From: an uncultured Lachnospiraceae bacterium
GTDB taxonomy: Bacteria; Bacillota; Clostridia; Lachnospirales; Lachnospiraceae
Reading direction: 5' to 3'
Length of the DNA: 64,000 nucleotides
NCBI GenBank assembly: GCA_947176965.1
Contig: CAMWSU010000002.1
Coordinates: forward strand, 1 to 64,000
Made by a program: the position numbers and the translations under genes. The notes beneath the pieces are model-generated. The model was given only the letters and a program-made list of their open reading frames with translations, was not told where the DNA came from and ran no database searches. Positions 14,920-23,655 of the stretch are shown here, in pieces. Every line of letters begins with the position of its first letter. Position 1 is the stretch's first letter.

Positions 14920-16047
14920 ATGAAGATCGGTATTACTTCTCTCAATTTAGAACAAAGATCGGCATCCGCCTACTATAACTCTCAGGAAAACGGACTCGGC
15001 GCGGCTTTGGCTTCTCTTGGTCACACTGTGACAGTATATCACCTGATCTCTCAACAGGATGAATCTCCTTTAGAAGAGCATCCTGCAAAAAATCTTACGC
15101 TGAAATACATTGCCTGCAGACATTTGGGACTCCACGCTTTTCCGTCCGCCTCCATATGGGATGCGGAAACGGACTGCTTTATTTCCTTTTCCGATCATTA
15201 TGCAGGCTTTCCCATGCTTTACCGCTATTGCCGGAAACACAACATTTTATGCCTGCCCTATTTAGGCGTGATATCCAGCAATAATCCTTCCACATTAAAA
15301 AGACTGTTATCAAGTCTGCTGTCACGAAACATGCGATTTTATCGGAAGCTTCCCCTGCTGCTGACAAAAACCCCCCGCCTTGCAGATCAGCTGCTGGCAC
15401 AGGGTGCCCGGCAGGTACGCACCGTCCCCGTTTGTTTGGATGAACAAAAGCTCTGTGCCTCTTATCGGGAAGCTCGCAAAGAGGCGCTGCTGCTGAAATA
15501 CGGCTTTCAGCCCGCAGACCGGGTTATTCTGTTCATCGGCAGGCTTGTTCCTGAAAAGCAGCCCCTGCTGATGCTGAAAATTTTCTCAGAATTAACTCAT
15601 TGCAAAGCATACAAACTTCTTATGCTTGGTCAGGGACCGTTAAAGAGTGAGATAGACGAATATATAAAAGAACATGCTCTCTCCCATTCCGTGCGCCTGA
15701 TTTCCGCTTTGGAAAACAGCAGCATGTGGGAATTGTATTGTGCATCTGCGTGTTATGTAAACCTAAATGATCATGAAATATTCGGCATGTCGATTCTTGA
15801 GGCTCTGTATTATGAATGCCCTGTCATTGCCCTGCACGCCCCCGGTCCTGACAGCATTTTGGAAGCTTCCCCCTGTGGCAGCCTCTGTTCATCGCCGGAG
15901 GAACTGGCTCAAAAAATCATAGCTTCGGATACGGTTCCGGCGGACAAAACGCGCGCGGCACATGATTATATTACAGACAATTATCTCTGGTCCTGTTCCG
16001 CCGCTAAAATCCTCGACTCCATTTCATCCCTAAGAAAGGTAGATTGA
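14920..16047 (+). CDS. GT4-family glycosyltransferase
   Basis: A 375-residue GT-B fold glycosyltransferase of family 4. It starts MKIGITSLNLEQRSASAYYN, with a glycine-poor donor loop. The C-terminal domain has VILFIGRLVPEKQPLLML, a LMLGQGPLKSEI strand, and the family acceptor/donor motif NDHEIFGMSILEALYYECPV, where the E-x7-E pattern is visible. It transfers a sugar from a nucleotide donor during surface-glycan synthesis; donor and acceptor cannot be told. An ATG seven codons earlier exists, but the ATG at 14920 has GAGGAAG six bases ahead. A promoter with 17-bp spacing lies upstream. It is followed by a GINT1_N-like gene 3 bp later. Confidence 0.85.
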   Translation: MKIGITSLNLEQRSASAYYNSQENGLGAALASLGHTVTVYHLISQQDESPLEEHPAKNLTLKYIACRHLGLHAFPSASIWDAETDCFISFSDHYAGFPMLYRYCRKHNILCLPYLGVISSNNPSTLKRLLSSLLSRNMRFYRKLPLLLTKTPRLADQLLAQGARQVRTVPVCLDEQKLCASYREARKEALLLKYGFQPADRVILFIGRLVPEKQPLLMLKIFSELTHCKAYKLLMLGQGPLKSEIDEYIKEHALSHSVRLISALENSSMWELYCASACYVNLNDHEIFGMSILEALYYECPVIALHAPGPDSILEASPCGSLCSSPEELAQKIIASDTVPADKTRAAHDYITDNYLWSCSAAKILDSISSLRKVD

Positions 16048-16050
16048 ACA

Positions 16051-16995
16051 ATGTTCAAATTGAGCTACTATCTGAAACGCGCACGAACGATCGGCTTTCT
16101 TGATACTGTAAAAAAAATCGCAGGCTTTGAGGAGATCTTTACCTGCGCATTCCTAAAACACGGCGAGACCAATTTTCGACATCTTCCCTACTCGCACTCT
16201 TATTGGTATGCAGATCCCATACTGGTCAAATCCGGTCATTCCAATTATGTATTCATGGAGATTTTTGACAGAAAGAGGCAGAAAGGCCTGATCGGGTATA
16301 GCACAATTGAGGGCAGGCATATGACTCCTCCCCGCATCATTCTGGAAGAAAAGTGGCATCTGTCCTTTCCCATGATCTTTACCTATGACCACACGTTTTA
16401 TATGATACCGGAATCCAGTGAGATCAGCAGCCTCTGTCTTTATCGCTGCGTCCGATTTCCCGATCATTGGGAATTATGCGCAAAATTCCCAACCGAAGAT
16501 CCTCTTGTGGACACGATCGTATGGGAGCAAACCGAGGACAACATCCGCCTTCTCTCCTGTGCTAATCCCAAGGACGCTCCTCTTACTTGTAAATGGATCC
16601 AGTATGATCTTTCCTGTACTGACGGCAAATGGGATCTTCATCCCGTCTCTTCTTACAATGCCGGGACAAATTATGATTATCAATCCAGAAATGCCGGACC
16701 GCTCTGTATCGGAACAAACCCGGATATTGTGATCCATCCTGTTCAGGTCAGCACTTCCAGTACCTACGGAAAGGAACTCTATCTCTATCGCTATGATAAG
16801 GATGGGAAGGATCCGAAAAAAGAAGCGCTGCTGCAAAAACTTTCCGTACAGGATTATCGCATTCCTTCCTTAAAACATCACAAACTGTACGGCACTCACA
16901 CCTATGGCATTAATGAGCAGTATGAAGTGGTCGATATCAAGCTTTATTCGTGGCAGCCCCTAAAGTGGTTTTACCGGATCACTGCCAGACGTTAA
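16051..16995 (+). CDS. GINT1_N-like beta-propeller glycan protein
   Basis: A 314-residue protein resembling the N-terminal domain of glucosamine inositolphosphorylceramide transferase (GINT1_N), a five-bladed propeller domain found in bacterial glycan loci. Visible marks are HSYWYADPILVKSG, YVFMEIFDRKRQKGLIGYS, WHLSFPMIFTYDHTFYMIPE, and SLCLYRCVRFPDHWELCAKF; the repeated aromatic-Asp-Pro and E-x-x motifs mirror glycosidase propellers. Here it stands alone, with no formyl-transferase or GT domain attached. It is coupled to the preceding GT4 gene by a 3-bp gap and ends in a strong terminator. It probably binds or modifies a sugar in the product of that GT. The exact reaction is unknown. Confidence 0.7.
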   Translation: MFKLSYYLKRARTIGFLDTVKKIAGFEEIFTCAFLKHGETNFRHLPYSHSYWYADPILVKSGHSNYVFMEIFDRKRQKGLIGYSTIEGRHMTPPRIILEEKWHLSFPMIFTYDHTFYMIPESSEISSLCLYRCVRFPDHWELCAKFPTEDPLVDTIVWEQTEDNIRLLSCANPKDAPLTCKWIQYDLSCTDGKWDLHPVSSYNAGTNYDYQSRNAGPLCIGTNPDIVIHPVQVSTSSTYGKELYLYRYDKDGKDPKKEALLQKLSVQDYRIPSLKHHKLYGTHTYGINEQYEVVDIKLYSWQPLKWFYRITARR

Positions 16996-17024
16996 AAGAG
17001 TTGCGCAAAGCGCAACTCTTTTAA
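16992..17024. terminator. Bidirectional Rho-independent terminator
   Basis: A perfect 15-bp stem (TTAAAAGAGTTGCGC pairs with GCGCAACTCTTTTAA) with a three-base AAA loop overlaps the stop of the GINT1_N-like gene. T-runs on both strands make it active in both directions. It lies between convergent genes. Confidence 0.88.
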
Positions 17025-17070
17025 CTATCGGATTGTTCTCGTTCCCGGAAGAACCCGCTTCGCTCCTTTT

Positions 17071-18225
17071 TTATCCATGATATGCCTTCATCAATTCCTG
17101 ATAAATGGTTTCTTCCGAATACTTACGCTCATATTCGGCGTATGCTTCTCTGCATAATGCGCCGTATTGCTCCTCCGTCAGCGCTCCGACCGCCGCAATC
17201 TTTTCTGCCAGATCTTTGCTGTCACCGACATGATACAAAAATCCCGTCTCACCATTTCTGACGATCGTACTCACATTGGGCGTGTCCGCAGCAATCACAG
17301 GACATCCTGCGGCATATGCCTCAAGGATTGTCATGGGCATCCCCTCATATAATCTGGATGAAAAGATGAGTCCCCTTGCCCGTGCAATATAGGACAACGT
17401 CTCCTCATGAGAAATCTTCCCCTTCATTTCCACATTGGTCATGCCGCGCTTACGGAGCACTTCCCGCAATTCAGCAAAATCTTCGCCCTCTCCGATCAAT
17501 ATCAGTTTTTCCCCAGACTGTTTTTCAAAGGCATCCAGTACCTCAAAGGTTCCCTTAATCCGCTCCGTGCGTCCGACACAGACAAAGAACGCTTCCTTTT
17601 CCGTGATTCCCTTTCCTTCGGACACATAATTCGCTTTCAGTATGATCTTATCAGCCGGAATCGCTTTTTTCAATTTTTCCTCACAGAATTTTGTCAGGAT
17701 CAGATAGCAATCCGGTTTCTGAAAGGTTCCGATTCTCCTGTGTATCCAAAACATGACATCTACAAGAATTGTCTGTACTTTGGAGTGACGGTAACAACCG
17801 TACTTGACCGAATGCAGGATCCCTTTTTGCAGACATTCCTCGCAGTTATGCCCATCCCTGTACAGCAGCCCGTTCGCGCATACAAAACGCATATTGTGAA
17901 GCGTCTGCACAAGCCGGCATCCTTGCTTTTTGGCGACGCCATACACAGAAAAACTAACCAGCGGGAGCGTATTATGCACATGCACCACCTCGATCTGATG
18001 CTCCCGTATCAGCCTGCATACCTCACGCCTGCTCTGAAAGGAATACAGCGTTCGAAATGGCAGCAGAAGTCTGCCCGCGATTCCGTTCTTTCCAATCTGC
18101 TGATTGGAAAGAATGTAGGTGATCACATGATGTCCGCGGTTTCGGAGAAGCTGCACCTCATTCTCAACAACGGTGTCTTCTCCGCCCGCAAATTTATATT
18201 TGTTGTGGATAATTAAAATATTCAT
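17071..18225 (-). CDS. GT4-family glycosyltransferase
   Basis: A 384-residue GT-B glycosyltransferase. The N-terminus MNILIIHNKYKFAGGEDTVV is typical of GT4 enzymes of capsule and O-antigen loci, as is VVHVHNTLPLVSFSVY. Residues about 140-155 hold a CxxC cysteine pair (NCEECLQKG) common in this subgroup. The C-terminal domain has VCVGRTERIKGTFEVLDAFE, IGEGEDFAELREVL, and FSSRLYEGMPMTILEAYAAG with the conserved E-x7-E. It ends against the bidirectional terminator, and the next gene on the strand (acyltransferase) is 81 bp upstream. Sugar specificity cannot be read from sequence. Confidence 0.86.
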   Translation of the reverse strand: MNILIIHNKYKFAGGEDTVVENEVQLLRNRGHHVITYILSNQQIGKNGIAGRLLLPFRTLYSFQSRREVCRLIREHQIEVVHVHNTLPLVSFSVYGVAKKQGCRLVQTLHNMRFVCANGLLYRDGHNCEECLQKGILHSVKYGCYRHSKVQTILVDVMFWIHRRIGTFQKPDCYLILTKFCEEKLKKAIPADKIILKANYVSEGKGITEKEAFFVCVGRTERIKGTFEVLDAFEKQSGEKLILIGEGEDFAELREVLRKRGMTNVEMKGKISHEETLSYIARARGLIFSSRLYEGMPMTILEAYAAGCPVIAADTPNVSTIVRNGETGFLYHVGDSKDLAEKIAAVGALTEEQYGALCREAYAEYERKYSEETIYQELMKAYHG

Positions 18226-18306
18226 AGTAATTTATCATATCATTTCGCCTATCACATTTCAAGAAGTTTGAACCATGCAATTTGAGTATGCCCCCCTGAT
18301 TTCCTG

Positions 18307-19251
18307 TTAGACAAATTTTTTCAAAAAAGAGCACCTCCGCATCAGCCACACCGATCCAAAACTTGCCGCTGCCGTAACAATCACCCTGCCGACACCCTCC
18401 CTAATCTCTACCCCACAGACATATCGTGTGACAAAGTCCCATATCGTCAAATAAAAATCATGAATGAGGTAAACCCCAAAACACATCTCTGCCCCTTTTG
18501 CTATGATCCGCGCATTCTTTTCCCCAATGTCATGATATTCCAAAAGCTTCCTGCACAGTAAAAAGATCATCACTACCGCACCGCACAGGAACACACCATG
18601 AAACATACCTCCTGCTTGCAGACACATAATCACATACGATAACATTCCAAACGCACATATGGCATATCCCCACATTTTCTGCCACTGTACTGTATGGAAA
18701 TAGTATCCTGCCGTAAAATAGAATGCATACCTCGCCCAGTTCCAGTTAATAATGTCGGTCATCCATGAAGTCCATTCCAGTTTGGGAATATTCTGCAGTC
18801 CCGGAACTGCTATTGAAAAAAAGTAAGAAACTCCCAAAAAATACTTTAACAAGATTCGATTTTCCGCAATTTTACTAAAAAAGGGCATTCCCATATAAAT
18901 ACCAACGATCAGATAGCAAAACCAAAGATGATACCTCCCCTGCGCCAGCATTACCAAGATTTCCTTTACAGAAAGTGCCTCATTTCTCATAAGCGGTAGA
19001 AATACCCCATAAAGTATCGTATAAAACACAGACCAAAAACAGAACGCCATACCAATCCGCAGTATATTTCGCGAATACAGTGTCTTGAGATCAATTTCTT
19101 CTTCCCTGGACAGCCACACCGCCCCACTGATCATTACAAACAACTCTACCGCCCAAGAAAAATATCTTCCCATCCCAGAATGAATACCGATCACACCGAC
19201 TATTGCGATGATCCTGAGAATATCACAGTAAACGATACGTTCTCTTCGCAT
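18307..19251 (-). CDS. Membrane acyltransferase (acyltransferase 3 family)
   Basis: A 314-residue polytopic protein of the acyltransferase 3 family, which O-acetylates or otherwise acylates extracytoplasmic sugars. It begins with the family signature YCDILRIIAIVGVIGIHSG, including the catalytic-region His, and shows about nine to ten hydrophobic segments (ELFVMISGAVWL, GMAFCFWSVFYTILYG, HLWFCYLIVGIYMGMPF, CFGVYLIHDFY). It lies 36 bp after the XRE-type regulator on the same strand and may be its co-transcribed target. Membrane enzymes of this class often modify teichoic acids, capsule or peptidoglycan. Confidence 0.85.
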   Translation of the reverse strand: MRRERIVYCDILRIIAIVGVIGIHSGMGRYFSWAVELFVMISGAVWLSREEEIDLKTLYSRNILRIGMAFCFWSVFYTILYGVFLPLMRNEALSVKEILVMLAQGRYHLWFCYLIVGIYMGMPFFSKIAENRILLKYFLGVSYFFSIAVPGLQNIPKLEWTSWMTDIINWNWARYAFYFTAGYYFHTVQWQKMWGYAICAFGMLSYVIMCLQAGGMFHGVFLCGAVVMIFLLCRKLLEYHDIGEKNARIIAKGAEMCFGVYLIHDFYLTIWDFVTRYVCGVEIREGVGRVIVTAAASFGSVWLMRRCSFLKKFV

Positions 19252-19287
19252 AACATGTACTCCTTGATCTGTCCTTTATGTTGTTTC

Positions 19288-19587
19288 CTAATCATTTTGC
19301 CTGATTGAGTCTATGAGATTTGAAATTGCCTGCACCTGACCGTCAGTTAATCCGCCAGCATCAATAGAAGGACAGATTATCTTGATTTCCCTTCCCAGCA
19401 GATAATCCGTGTTGCATTTATAAAGATATGAGAGTGAAAGCAATACCTCAACGCTGGGCGTACGCTCCCCTGTCTCATATCCTGATATAATGCTGGGTGA
19501 AATCTTTAAGATATCTGCAACCTGTTTTTGTGTCAGGTTATTTTCCATGCGCAATTCCTTTAATCGTTCTGCCAATCCACTTATCAT
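19288..19587 (-). CDS. XRE-type helix-turn-helix regulator
   Basis: A 99-residue DNA-binding protein. Residues 6-60 form a Cro/CI-type helix-turn-helix (LAERLKELRMENNLTQKQVA, then ILKISPSIISGYETGERTPS, then VEVLLSLSYLYKCNTDYLLG). The C-terminal 35 residues are a short tail for dimer contact, with TDGQVQAISNLIDSIRQ. It likely represses its own promoter; an inverted repeat overlapping a -35 box lies just upstream at 19638-19670. It may also control the divergent pyruvyl-transferase locus or the downstream acyltransferase. Confidence 0.88.
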   Translation of the reverse strand: MISGLAERLKELRMENNLTQKQVADILKISPSIISGYETGERTPSVEVLLSLSYLYKCNTDYLLGREIKIICPSIDAGGLTDGQVQAISNLIDSIRQND

Positions 19588-19618
19588 TTCAAATATAATA
19601 CCCCTCTACACTTTTCAC

Positions 19619-19647
19619 ATTATTTTTAATTGTACATTTTTTTGCAA
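19619..19647 (-). promoter_or_regulatory. Probable promoter of the XRE-type regulator
   Basis: TTGCAA (19647-19642) and AATAAT (19624-19619) are 17 bp apart on the minus strand and lie 32 bp before the ATG of the regulator. The -35 box is part of the inverted repeat described at 19638-19670, so a bound repressor would block it. Confidence 0.55.
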
Positions 19648-19670
19648 CACATAGGGTGTTTCGCAAAAAA
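19638..19670. promoter_or_regulatory. Inverted-repeat operator candidate
   Basis: TTTTTTGCAACAC (19638-19650) and GTGTTTCGCAAAAAA (19656-19670) form a near-perfect inverted repeat around a 5-bp spacer. It overlaps the -35 box of the regulator. A related GTGTTCGC stands nearby at 19688-19695. This fits a dimeric XRE-type repressor site, by inference only. Confidence 0.5.
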
Positions 19671-19703
19671 TCAAAACTACGCCTAATGTGTTCGCTTATT
19701 GTG

Positions 19704-19731
19704 TTTACTTGTTCTCTTCAAATGGTATAAT
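19704..19731 (+). promoter_or_regulatory. Probable promoter of the broken pyruvyl-transferase gene
   Basis: TTTACT (19704-19709) and a perfect TATAAT (19726-19731) are 16 bp apart, 50 bp before the ATG at 19781. CGGAGAATATAA precedes that ATG as ribosome binding site. The promoter looks intact even though the gene is interrupted. Confidence 0.65.
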
Positions 19732-19780
19732 TAATTAAAAGAATACTGCATAGAAAGATACGAAAATTCGGAGAATATAA

Positions 19781-21022
19781 ATGAAATATGCAAATCTCAA
19801 TTATCACTGGCGAAATGATGAAATAAATATAGGAGATGATATTCAATTATTGGCGATAGACTATCTGTATACTTTGATGGGCATTCCGGCAGAAGAAATT
19901 GTCAGAATTCCTTTTTATGAACTATGTGACTACAATGGTAAGGAAGTGATGTTACCCATTTGTTTTCCGTTTCATAATTATATAAAAGACGACTTCTATA
20001 CACAATTTTCAGAAAAGATCACTCCGGTTTTCTTACATTTAAGCATCGGCGGAATAAAGCTTTCTTCAAAAGATATCGAATACTTAAGAAAATATGAACC
20101 AATCGGCTGTCGGGATTTGAATACATTACGTGTTCTGCGGCGAGAAGGCATCACGGCTTATGCCAGCGGATGCATTACCCAGATTTTTCCCGCCAGAAAA
20201 AATGAATCTGCATCCCAAAGCGTCTTCTTAGTTGATGCAGACCGGATGTTGTTCGATCATATTCCAATTGAACTCAAACAGCACGTCAAAGTAAGAACAC
20301 ACGCTTTAAGATACTCCGAAATAGAGAAAACATCCCGGGAAATGGCCATCGCCCAATTAAAAGAATATGCAGCGGATGCAGCGTTCATTATTACGTCCAG
20401 ATTGCATTGCGCGCTCCCTGCTATTGCAATAGGGATTCCGACTATTTTTGCCGCGCCGAAAAGATCCCATAGATTTGAAGGGATCGACAGGATGGTTCCA
20501 TTTTACAGTGCAGAAGAATATTCCAATATTAACTGACATTCTGTTGCAGTTGATGATCGGCAGATAAAAAATAAGATGATTGATTTAGACATCAGACGGC
20601 TCAAGCAGGAACACGTTGATGAAACAGAACTGCAACAGATCAACCGGATTTTTGATACAGAGTCCACAAACCAATATCATATGGATTATATCACGGAATC
20701 TGTCCGCTTCATCAATGCTTTAATGAAAAAGCAGCACGGCGCAATCCGTTATTACTTATGGGGAATTACGCCAACGGCTTTAACCCTGTTTTGGCATATC
20801 AAAACGTATTATCCGAAATCTCTCCTATTGGGCGTCATTGATAAAAATAAAAAAATAGAGTTTTGCGAAACCGTTTCAGGCAGTAAGGATGAAATTATTA
20901 AAGAAAAAGATGCATGGGTGTTTGTCTGTACCCGAAACGCTCTCAATGAATCCAAAGATTTTTTTGCGCGTAATGGGATGAAACTTTATTATGAGTGTTG
21001 CGGAGACCAATATATCTATTAA
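19781..21022 (+). pseudogene. Polysaccharide pyruvyl transferase split by one TGA
   Basis: Two same-frame halves: 251 residues ending at a TGA (20534-20536), 13 further codons, then 148 residues from an ATG at 20576. Together they give about 413 residues. The first half has NIGDDIQLLAIDYLYTLMGI, EPIGCRDLNTLRVLRREGIT, and the pyruvyl-transferase core ITSRLHCALPAIAIGIPTIF. The second half has a Rossmann-like domain (YYLWGITPTALTLFWHI, then LLLGVIDKNKKIEF). Intact paralogues at 49773 and 51122 carry Trp where the TGA stands (YSMIQW and WSTIDW versus YSNIN-stop). A single TGG to TGA change is therefore the likely cause. It is AT-rich compared with neighbours and is the only glycan gene here on the + strand apart from the 14920 pair. 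Confidence 0.85.
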
Positions 21023-21068
21023 GTTTCACTCCTTAATCTGTTCATCCCCAATTCAGATATTATGCCTC

Positions 21069-23150
21069 TTATTCAAACACAAGCCCATATAGCTTCCATC
21101 CTCTGTATGAATACACTTCCTCCTCCGCCACAGGGTGCCGCTCCTTGATGCCGTAAGCAGTCTCGGCCCCGGCACAATCAAGATAGAAATAAACATACCT
21201 CCCTGACGGATGCTCCTGTATCAGGCATTCCACGGCCTCCGCATCAGGAACCATGAACACTGCAAACGGAATATTGTCACCGGATGCCGTTATTTCTCTT
21301 CTGGAAACCTTTGGGTTCCAATATTCCACATATTCGCCATACTCTCCTTCCTGAAGGATTTCCACCTCCCTGAATCCGTCAAAATAGTAAGTACATTGAT
21401 CTACAGCCGGAAACAAGACAATATCCCTTTCAAAATCCACGACCGCGAGCGCCTCCCACAGAGCTTTTTCCAACCAAAGTGTCTGCTTGTTATAAATCAT
21501 GGCGTCTCCCGGTACCGTATTCACACTACCGGTAGAGATCATGGTTCCATCCCCGATCGGAAACGTATCAAATGCGTACTTCGACACCGGATCGATCGTC
21601 CGATAGCAGGCTGTCAGCAGCAGTGCCGACAAAACCGCCGGCACCACAGGAAGAAACCGCATTCTGGTCATCTTGATATCGTCAGACAGCTCTAGCACAA
21701 ACACGTCCGCTGTCAGATACAGACACATCGGAATGATGTTGGAATATCTGGCATGATTCACTGTCACAAAAAGACAACTAAAAACGGTAAATCCCATCTG
21801 CGCCGATAACAATGGAAAAAGCCAAAAAACATTGCGGCTTTTTCCACTCAGAAAAAGCCAGAACCCATTCCGGCTAATGCCGCCTCGTGCAAACAGAAAC
21901 ACGCCCAAAAGGAGCGCCAATAGGACAAAGATCCAGTTGAAATTAAAAAGATAAAGAACCTTCAGTTTTTCTGTGACATACTTCATATCCAGCGCAAAAC
22001 CGCCGGTTCCGCCCCATCCGCCCAGTATCAGGATCGTTCCGCCCCACAAAACGGCAGCAAGCGCCATTGCATAATACTGCGGTCTGCAAAACAGCCCTTT
22101 CACCCTGTCCGCAAAACGACCGGTTCCCTTCCCACACAATTCGACCGCCACAATACCGATGCACAAAAACCCATAGATCACAATGGCAGGCTCTTTGATA
22201 AAACAGAAAAATATCCCCGAAACAACCTGCAGTATCCATTGTTTTTTGACTGTAAAATACAGTACGACCGGAAACAGACAGATACAATAAAAATCCAGAC
22301 TATAGTAATTCACCATTCCAAGCATAAACGGCGACCACGCATAGACCGCTGTGCACACCGCATAAAAAATCTCTTTTTTCTCCGGTACGACCGCCCTTAA
22401 TATCCCATAATACGCACAGATACCGGTCAGGAAAACGATCACGTTCCCAAGGATCATTCCCTCTGCCACATTCTGACCCATAACAGCCGTACAAAACCGG
22501 ATCATCGCACTGACAGTCAGGGAAATATGCCCATATAAAGCCATACTGCTGAACGAATAGACCGATGCCTGGCGGCTTGTCATATAATAACCCCAGCCGT
22601 CCCACTTAAACTGGAACATCGCAGGATCATATACTAAGAGCAGCGAGATCAGACACAGCAGAAACAGAAATTTATGAGAAACAATGTTCTTTTTCCATAA
22701 CTCCCATCCGTTTCTGACCGCCTTCTTTTCTATACGGAACAGATACCAGCACGCGGCTGTCGCCACCGCTGCCACAAGGAACTGTGAACAGACTTTATAC
22801 CGCTCCTCATACAGACCTCCCGCTCTGATTAAGAAAACGAGGTTTGATACCAGAAACAGAATACTGCATATCCATAAAACCCCGCTGCAGACAAGAATCT
22901 GTCTGCGCAGCCCGCTTTGTCCGGAAACATTCCGGCACAAACCGATATATGCCGCTCCAGCCGCAGCGCAGGCAAGCAGATGAAGCAGCATCAGAACCTC
23001 ACTTTCATGGGATGCCGCCAATGTGGAAAAGCCAAATCCAAGATAAGCGCTGCTTACGGCAGACAGCCCCAGTATGGTTCCCTGCACCTTTTTATTTTTC
23101 AGGAATTTTTTCACAAACAATGGTTCATCGGGCAGAATCCATCTGCTCAT
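21069..23150 (-). CDS. Large polytopic membrane protein, possible GT-C enzyme
   Basis: A 693-residue integral membrane protein with about 12 hydrophobic segments in the first 520 residues and a soluble C-terminal part of about 170 residues. I do not recognise a named family. The early loop FKWDGWGYYMTSRQASVYSF has an Asp followed by aromatic residues and lies where GT-C glycosyltransferases carry catalytic acidic residues, so a GT-C role is possible. It begins with an ATGA overlap on the cupin gene, so the two are translated together. A short internal duplication (SRNGFWLF and SRNVFWLF) is present near residue 430. It may be a polymerase, ligase or lipid-linked sugar transferase. Confidence 0.55.
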   Translation of the reverse strand: MSRWILPDEPLFVKKFLKNKKVQGTILGLSAVSSAYLGFGFSTLAASHESEVLMLLHLLACAAAGAAYIGLCRNVSGQSGLRRQILVCSGVLWICSILFLVSNLVFLIRAGGLYEERYKVCSQFLVAAVATAACWYLFRIEKKAVRNGWELWKKNIVSHKFLFLLCLISLLLVYDPAMFQFKWDGWGYYMTSRQASVYSFSSMALYGHISLTVSAMIRFCTAVMGQNVAEGMILGNVIVFLTGICAYYGILRAVVPEKKEIFYAVCTAVYAWSPFMLGMVNYYSLDFYCICLFPVVLYFTVKKQWILQVVSGIFFCFIKEPAIVIYGFLCIGIVAVELCGKGTGRFADRVKGLFCRPQYYAMALAAVLWGGTILILGGWGGTGGFALDMKYVTEKLKVLYLFNFNWIFVLLALLLGVFLFARGGISRNGFWLFLSGKSRNVFWLFPLLSAQMGFTVFSCLFVTVNHARYSNIIPMCLYLTADVFVLELSDDIKMTRMRFLPVVPAVLSALLLTACYRTIDPVSKYAFDTFPIGDGTMISTGSVNTVPGDAMIYNKQTLWLEKALWEALAVVDFERDIVLFPAVDQCTYYFDGFREVEILQEGEYGEYVEYWNPKVSRREITASGDNIPFAVFMVPDAEAVECLIQEHPSGRYVYFYLDCAGAETAYGIKERHPVAEEEVYSYRGWKLYGLVFE

Positions 23151-23587
23151 AAATTCTCCTCCTCGAAGACCGGCTGCTCCACCCGATATTCAAACCGCGT
23201 CTTGTCCGAATCTCCCGCATACGGTCCCTGCTTGATCTCATACATCTCCACTTCCTCAAGCACCTCAAAGCCGTGCCCGCCTGTCGAGAGCAGGATAATA
23301 TCTCCCGCATTCAATATATAGCTTTTCAGATAGCGCTGATCCTGATCAAAAAAATCCACCCGCAGCCTGCCGCTTTTGATCACTAAAACCTCCTGCGTAT
23401 AATGAACCTCCCGATGAACAACATTATGCACATGAGGTTTTATCAATTTTCCTGTCGGATGATGCATATAGGCAAGCTGCTGGGAATAATCGTCGGGCGT
23501 AAAAAAATGAATGCCATCATCCCGCTCGTCTCCCTTAATGATGATCGCCAGTGTCTCTTCCCCATTCTTAATAAAAATCGGCTGCAC
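23147..23587 (-). CDS. Cupin-domain protein
   Basis: A 146-residue single-domain cupin. Likely metal-binding positions are H-x-H-x3-H in KPHVHNVVHREVHYTQEVL and the later GGHGFEVLEEVEMYEIKQGP. Related small cupins in capsule and O-antigen loci are often sugar-related isomerases or hydroxyl-modifying proteins of the WxcM/FdtA type. The longer in-frame start at 23632 is TTG; the GTG at 23587 has GGGAGG eight bases ahead and is preferred. The gene ends by a 4-bp ATGA overlap with the polytopic membrane protein, and it follows the GT-D-like gene by 68 bp. Substrate unknown. Confidence 0.7.
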   Translation of the reverse strand: MQPIFIKNGEETLAIIIKGDERDDGIHFFTPDDYSQQLAYMHHPTGKLIKPHVHNVVHREVHYTQEVLVIKSGRLRVDFFDQDQRYLKSYILNAGDIILLSTGGHGFEVLEEVEMYEIKQGPYAGDSDKTRFEYRVEQPVFEEENL

Positions 23588-23655
23588 GCAAATTTCCTCC
23601 CGTTCGCTTTTCTGCCGTCCTTGCAAGTCCAAATCAAAGACAGCCTATACAACAC

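Noticed and set aside
20534-20536. TGA read as tryptophan
   Set aside because: Other genes in the window use TGA as stop and TGG for Trp, so general recoding is not supported; a nonsense change or sequencing error is simpler.
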